64,000 nucleotides of DNA from Parolsenella massiliensis (GTDB taxonomy: Bacteria > Actinomycetota > Coriobacteriia > Coriobacteriales > Atopobiaceae): contig NZ_LT671675.1 in assembly GCF_900143685.1 (NCBI RefSeq), positions 1,295,985 to 1,359,984 on the forward strand. The letters are read 5' to 3'. The position numbers were made by a program, and so were the translations under genes. Positions within the stretch are counted from its first letter, which is position 1, and every line of letters begins with the position of its first letter. A model generated the notes under the pieces. That model saw only the letters and a program-made list of their open reading frames with translations, did not search any database and was not told the origin of the DNA. Of the stretch, positions 60,367 to 64,000 are shown one piece after another.

Positions 60367-60405
60367 GCGGGCCCCGTGCGAGCACGTGCCTCGCACGGGG
60401 CCCGC
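60367..60405 (+). terminator. Perfect 16-bp intercistronic hairpin in the PTS operon
   Basis: 60367-60382 pairs exactly with 60390-60405 around a 7-base loop; no T run follows. It is likely an mRNA-stabilising or processing hairpin between IIBC and IIA rather than a terminator. Confidence 0.6.
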
Positions 60406-60454
60406 ACTTGAGCCCACGCACGCCCACGCCGCGCCACGATCGAAAGGACACGCA

Positions 60455-60910
60455 ATGAGCGGATTCGTCAGCGAGGAGAACATCCTCCTGAACCAGCAGG
60501 CCACGACGAGGGAGGAGGCGCTGCGCACGATCGCCGACGCCGCCGCCAGGCTCGGCATCGCCGACGACGCCGACGCCGTCTACGACGCCTTCCTTGCCCG
60601 CGAGCAAATCGACAAGACCGGCATGGTCGACGGCTTCGCCGTGCCCCACTGCAAGACGGACGCCGTGAAGAGCGCCGCCGTGGTCATCTTCAAGAACGAG
60701 CAGCCCCTCGAGTGGCCCAGCCTCGACGACAAGCCCGTCGACATCACGATGGCACTGCTCATCCCCGACTCCGAGGCCGGCACGACGCACCTGCGCCTGC
60801 TCTCGAAGGCCGCCATGCTGCTCATGGACGACAACTTCAAGTCCAAGCTGCGCGAGAGCAACGACGCCGCCGACCTCGCGGCCACGCTCAACGTGGAGCT
60901 CGTGGCGTAG
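60455..60910 (+). CDS. PTS fructose-family subunit IIA
   Basis: A 151-residue IIA protein with its phospho-accepting His65 in VDGFAVPHCKTDAV. It takes phosphate from HPr and passes it to the IIB cysteine of the upstream gene. ATG 60455 follows GAAAGGACACGC. Its own terminator, 26 bases after the stop, is split by the IS3 element. Confidence 0.93.
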   Translation: MSGFVSEENILLNQQATTREEALRTIADAAARLGIADDADAVYDAFLAREQIDKTGMVDGFAVPHCKTDAVKSAAVVIFKNEQPLEWPSLDDKPVDITMALLIPDSEAGTTHLRLLSKAAMLLMDDNFKSKLRESNDAADLAATLNVELVA

Positions 60911-60936
60911 CGCCAAACCCTCGATAGCGCCCCTTC

Positions 60937-60953
60937 AAAGGGCCACCGCCCCG
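60937..60953 (+). terminator. Left half of the PTS terminator, split by an IS
   Basis: AAAGGGCCACCGC plus loop bases CCCG. The matching arm GCGGTGGCCCTTTT lies at 62405-62418, beyond the IS. Joined, they form a 13-bp stem with a CCCG loop and a T-rich tail. Confidence 0.85.
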
Positions 60954-60991
60954 TTGAACTGCGCCCCAAAACTTGGACGCCTGAATAGCGA

Positions 60992-61903
60992 CTAGGCCGT
61001 GAGGGCCTGTCTCCGGAACTCCTCCGGGGTCAGGCCCTTCAATCTTACCTGCCTCCGGCGCGTGTTCCAGTGGACGACGTACGCCTCGAGGTCGCGCTTG
61101 AAGTCCTCGAAGCTGTCCCACTCGCAGCCCCGGTAGAACTCGTCCTTGACGTGGCCGAAGAGCTGCTCGGTGGCGGCGTTGTCGATGCAGTTGCCCTTGC
61201 GGGACATGCTCTGGGCGATGCCAGCCTCCCTGAGCCTCGCCGCGTACCGCTCGTGCTGATACTGCCAGCCCATGTCCGAGTGCATGACCGGCGACGCCCC
61301 CTCCGGGAGCCTCGCCAGGAGCTCATCCAGCATCCTAAGCTGCTGGGTCATGTCGGGCGAGGCCGAGACGTCGCTCGCCACGATCTCCTTGGTGCAGAAG
61401 TCCAGCGTGGGCGCCCAATAGGCCTTGCCGCCGGCCACCTTGAACTCGGTGACGTCCGTGCCGAGCTTCTCCCACGGGGCGCCGGCGGCGAAGTCCCGGG
61501 CGAGCAGGTTCTCGAACGTGCTGCCCACGACTCCCCTGTACGAGCTGTACCTGTGGTAGGCGGTCTCGCGGCGTATGCCGCAGCGGATCCCCATCTCGCG
61601 CATCATCTTGAGCACCGTCTTGTCGGCGATCACGGCGCCCTCCTCCGCCCTGAGGCACATCGCGACCTGGCGGTGGCCGCAGCCGTTGGCGGTGCGGGAG
61701 AAGATCTCGGCCGCCGCCTCCCAGAGCTCCGGTCTCGTCGGCCGCGGCGGGGGCGCCAGGGCGTAGTAGTAGGTCGACCTTGCGAGCCCCGAGCACGCGA
61801 GCAGGTGCCGCAGCGAGTGCCCCTCGGCGCGCAGGGCCGCGACCGCCTCGGCCTTCGCCCCGGTCAGAGCCCGTCCCGCTCGGCCAGGGCGCGCAATTTT
61901 TTT
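60992..61903 (-). CDS. IS3-family transposase OrfB (DDE integrase)
   Basis: About 300 residues of the catalytic part, read after a -1 frameshift from orfA. HTH_21-like region SLRHLLACSGLARSTYYYAL; the DDE triad: Asp in LGTDVTEFKV, Asp in VMHSDMGWQYQHE, and Glu in NAATEQLFGHVKDE. It ends with the family C-terminus YVVHWNTRRRQVRLKGLTPEEFR. The start shown is the slippage point (A7 at 61897-61903); there is no good independent start. Fused to OrfA it makes the OrfAB transposase. Confidence 0.9.
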   Translation of the reverse strand, partial: KKIARPGRAGRALTGAKAEAVAALRAEGHSLRHLLACSGLARSTYYYALAPPPRPTRPELWEAAAEIFSRTANGCGHRQVAMCLRAEEGAVIADKTVLKMMREMGIRCGIRRETAYHRYSSYRGVVGSTFENLLARDFAAGAPWEKLGTDVTEFKVAGGKAYWAPTLDFCTKEIVASDVSASPDMTQQLRMLDELLARLPEGASPVMHSDMGWQYQHERYAARLREAGIAQSMSRKGNCIDNAATEQLFGHVKDEFYRGCEWDSFEDFKRDLEAYVVHWNTRRRQVRLKGLTPEEFRRQALTA

Positions 61904-62355
61904 AGGTAGGCGACCTCGGCCTCGAGCCTGCGGCAGCGTTCCTCGAGCTCCTCCTCGCGGCTCCTCGGCCCGGGCCCCGCGGCCTTCGGCCTGCCCCTGG
62001 GCTTCGGGCGCAGCGCCTCCGCGCCGCCCTCCCGGTAGAGCCTGCACCAGCGGTCGAGGGGAGACTTCGACATGATGCCGAACCTGGCCATCGCCGCCGG
62101 CCTTGGCATCCCGCGGTCGACGACGGCCGAGGCGGCGGCGACCCTCTGCTCGTACGTGTACCTGGCCTGCTTCCCGTCCATGCGCAGCAGCACCTCGCTC
62201 CCGAACGCGCGGTATATCTCCTGCCATTTTCTCACGGCGGCAATCGGGGCCGGGAGGCTGGCGGCGACCGACCTGCAGCCCAGTCCAGAGGAGAAGAGCT
62301 CCGCGGCCCTCCTCCTCACCCCGACGTCGTATCTAAACCTGAGGTCCGCCCGCAT
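61864..62355 (-). CDS. IS3-family transposase OrfA
   Basis: A 163-residue protein with helix-turn-helix regions (RAAELFSSGLGCRSVAASL and AVVDRGMPRPAAMARFGI) and a leucine-zipper-like coiled coil (REEELEERCRRLEAEVAYLKKL) near its end. The message has A7 (61897-61903) just before the stop, in register for the -1 slippage that yields OrfAB. ATG 62355 lies 46 bases inside the right terminal repeat. Confidence 0.88.
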   Translation of the reverse strand: MRADLRFRYDVGVRRRAAELFSSGLGCRSVAASLPAPIAAVRKWQEIYRAFGSEVLLRMDGKQARYTYEQRVAAASAVVDRGMPRPAAMARFGIMSKSPLDRWCRLYREGGAEALRPKPRGRPKAAGPGPRSREEELEERCRRLEAEVAYLKKLRALAERDGL

Positions 62356-62470
62356 GAGAAAGCCTCCCATTTCTCGTGTCCAAGAAATGGGAGGCAGTTC
62401 ACCGGCGGTGGCCCTTTTGTTGTTTTGGGGGCGGTCCTTCGGCGGGTGCAGACATGCCGCGCAAGCAACC

Positions 62471-62872
62471 GACCGCGCGTTCGGGAGCGGCCACTTGGCA
62501 GTTTTAGCCCCCGAGTGTGCGGTCGCGAGACCCGCGCAATGCCAAAAGCCACCCCGCGACGGCCTGCCGCCGCGCTTCCGGCCGGCTTTGCGACGGAAAA
62601 CGGACCATGAGGGCCCGGTGGCCTCGCATCCATCGCACACTCGAGGGCCAAAACTGCCACAAACCCGTTCGCAAGCCGTTTGCCGCAAAAAGCAACAGAG
62701 GTTTGTGCGCTCGTGGGCCCTCCGGGCGCCCCCACGCGGGCGCAAACCGCCCCACGGCGGCGCCCAAACCGGCCCCAGACGCCCAAACAGCGCCGCGGAG
62801 CCAAAAAGTGCGGCGCCGGGAGCCCCGGCGCCGCACAAACCTCGCTCATTTTTTGCAGAAATCCGCTCGCGA
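62471..62872. repeat. Long structured repeat, copy 2 (402 bp)
   Basis: Second copy of the element at 36102-36512, same strand. Inverted arms 62486-62511 and 62634-62659: the inner part reads CGAGTGTGCG here against CGAGAGTGCG in copy 1, with the partner arm changed to match. It abuts the degV 3' end. The 66 bp between it and the IS hold the right half of the PTS terminator. Confidence 0.85.
62803..62836 (-). terminator. Terminator of degV, within the long repeat
   Basis: On the minus strand a perfect 13-bp stem (GTGCGGCGCCGGG and complement) is followed by TTTTT. Confidence 0.85.
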
Positions 62873-62906
62873 ACTCCGCACGCGCCGCTCGCAAGTGCCC
62901 CGGGCC

Positions 62907-63761
62907 CTACTCCTCGACCGCGAACGCCACGCCAAACGAACCCGGGCCGCAGTGGGACGTGATGACGTTCTGCGTGTCATACCAGCGCAGCTCCTCGAAG
63001 CCCATCTCGCGGGCACGCTGCTCGGCAGCCTGCTGGATGGCAAGCGGCAGCCCGCACGAGCGCACGAAGAACAGCGTCGAGGTGTCCGCCGGCACGCCGG
63101 CGATCATGTGCTCCATGAAGTCGAGCGAGCAGCTCGCTATCTTACCGCGCAGCTTCTTCGTAGCCACGAGGCGCCCGTCGAGAAGCTCGATAATCGGCTT
63201 GATGCGCAGTAGCGTGGCGCCCACGAAGGCAGCGTTGGACAGGCGACCGCCGGCACGCAGATAACCCAGGTCCCCAGGCAGAAAGCCCATGCGCACGCGC
63301 TTGGCATACGCCTGAGACCACTCAAGGAGCTCCTCCACCGTGATGTCGGGGTTCTCGCGCAGGTGCTCGACCGTCTTGCGCACGACGAGGGCCAGGCCCA
63401 TCGTCACGTGACCCGTGTCGAACATCGAGACGTAGCCGCGGCCCTCGGCGGCCGTGCGAGCGCTCTCAAACGAGCATGTCGTTGACGCGGAATAGGCGAT
63501 GTAGAGGATGTGCGCCTCGGGGTTTGTCTCGTGAATGCGGTCGAACACGGCCGAGAAGTCCGCCGGCATGGATCCGCTCGTGCGCGGCAGGACGCCAAGC
63601 TGGCGGCACTCCTCGAGCATCTCGGCCGAGTCGAGCGTGCCATCGTCGATCGTGACGTCGCCGATGGAGACGTGCATCGGGACGAGCTCGATGCCAAGCT
63701 CAGCCGCCTCGGAGGCGGTGATGTCGCTGCCGGTCTCGGTGACAATTACGATGTTGCTCAC
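62907..63761 (-). CDS. DegV family fatty-acid-binding protein
   Basis: A 284-residue DegV/FakB-type protein, which holds a fatty acid for phosphorylation by the FakA kinase. The EDD fold begins IVIVTETGSDITASEAAELGI; LPRTSGSMPADF contains the Thr-Ser that contacts the carboxylate; then IAYSASTTCSFESAR and DTGHVTMGLALVV. The C-terminal domain has LSNAAFVGATLLRIKPII. GTG 63761 has AGGGG upstream. No fakA is visible in the window. Confidence 0.92.
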   Translation of the reverse strand: MSNIVIVTETGSDITASEAAELGIELVPMHVSIGDVTIDDGTLDSAEMLEECRQLGVLPRTSGSMPADFSAVFDRIHETNPEAHILYIAYSASTTCSFESARTAAEGRGYVSMFDTGHVTMGLALVVRKTVEHLRENPDITVEELLEWSQAYAKRVRMGFLPGDLGYLRAGGRLSNAAFVGATLLRIKPIIELLDGRLVATKKLRGKIASCSLDFMEHMIAGVPADTSTLFFVRSCGLPLAIQQAAEQRAREMGFEELRWYDTQNVITSHCGPGSFGVAFAVEE

Positions 63762-64000
63762 GAGTTCCCCTATCGACGGGCGCGCGCAGGCGCATGCGGA
63801 TGTCCACCCGTCTGCGACGGATGCGCGTGGCCGCGCCATGGGCTCGAGGTCACGTACGCGCCATTGTTTCACACGCACGAGCGCCTGTCTGCCGATAAGG
63901 AAGTGTAAAGCTGGGAATTCGCCATTTCTCTGGCGCGAGCCCGCAGACACGGACCGCGCCTCCCCCGCATAGCAAAAGAGGCCGAAACCACTTGGTCCCG
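63762..64000. other. Upstream region of degV to the window edge
   Basis: 239 bp. A short AT-rich patch (about 63890-63925) may hold the degV promoter. No gene is recognised; the last bases may lead into a neighbour outside the window. Confidence 0.35.

Larger units (their letters stand above)
60954..62401 (-). mobile_element. IS3-family insertion sequence (1448 bp)
   Basis: Terminal inverted repeats: TGAACTGC...CTTGGAC at the left (60955-60978) and its complement at the right (62378-62401). It is flanked by a CCG direct duplication (60951-60953 and 62402-62404). It contains orfA and orfB on the minus strand with an A7 slippery site between them. Both frames look intact, so it is potentially active. 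Confidence 0.9.

Overview
The window is one contiguous stretch of bacterial chromosome with very high G+C and third codon positions that are almost always G or C. It carries anaerobe markers: a double-cubane-cluster reductase pair with its ATP-dependent activator, selenium-dependent molybdenum-hydroxylase accessory genes, a GGGtGRT/iron-sulfur scaffold pair and gatCAB. The gene families fit the Coriobacteriia (Actinomycetota), for example relatives of Olsenella, Parolsenella or Collinsella. That is an inference from gene content and base composition; the species cannot be fixed from the sequence alone. I see no rRNA, tRNA or CRISPR array.

Layout. 1-10 kb: a MarR regulator coupled to a heterodimeric ABC exporter, an acyl-ACP thioesterase, a GntR regulator with a purine-type deaminase, htpG, and a gene of unknown function. 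10-12.5 kb: an AarF/UbiB kinase with a phasin-like partner. 12.6-19.7 kb: one long minus-strand molybdenum operon running modA-modB-modC-moaA-moaC-MOSC-moeA-like-mogA::HAD. 20-26.3 kb: the selenium-dependent molybdenum hydroxylase trait (xdhC, yqeB, divergent yqeC, a small winged-helix regulator, a CsdB/NifS-like enzyme, a DUF3343 protein, yedF, selD). 26.3-29.9 kb: a 2-hydroxyacyl-CoA-dehydratase-type activase and two double-cubane reductase paralogues, each followed by the same 87-bp structured repeat. 30-33 kb: a decapitated ABC substrate-binding-protein remnant, an M20 peptidase and a GGQ release-factor-like protein. 33-36 kb: a copA-copZ-csoR copper operon with a CsoR-type operator.

36-64 kb: a 2-hydroxyacid dehydrogenase, gatC-gatA-gatB, an MFS transporter, enolase, a PD-(D/E)XK-like protein flanked by repeated motifs, a lactate racemase/aquaporin pair, the GGGtGRT/IscU-like pair, a coupled DUF4160 pair, an Mrp ATPase, two FAD oxidoreductases, an Mbeg1-like hydrolase, a TauE/SafE exporter, a nitroreductase, a PanE-like reductase, a fructose-type PTS (IIBC and IIA), an IS3-family element, and a DegV protein.

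How the genes work together. The Mo operon imports molybdate and builds the pterin cofactor. XdhC, YqeB, YqeC, SelD, YedF, DUF3343 and the CsdB-like protein would mature a selenium-containing molybdenum hydroxylase whose structural genes lie outside the window. No selA or selB is visible here, so SelD may serve cofactor selenium rather than selenocysteine. The promoters of modA and of yqeB/yqeC share motifs, which suggests common control.

The most unusual non-coding content is a pair of 402-411 bp repeats (36.1 and 62.5 kb) with long internal inverted arms that carry a compensatory base change; the 87-bp element after both double-cubane genes, also with a compensatory change; many small palindromic elements between genes, one inside modC; and an IS3 element inserted in the loop of the PTS operon terminator.
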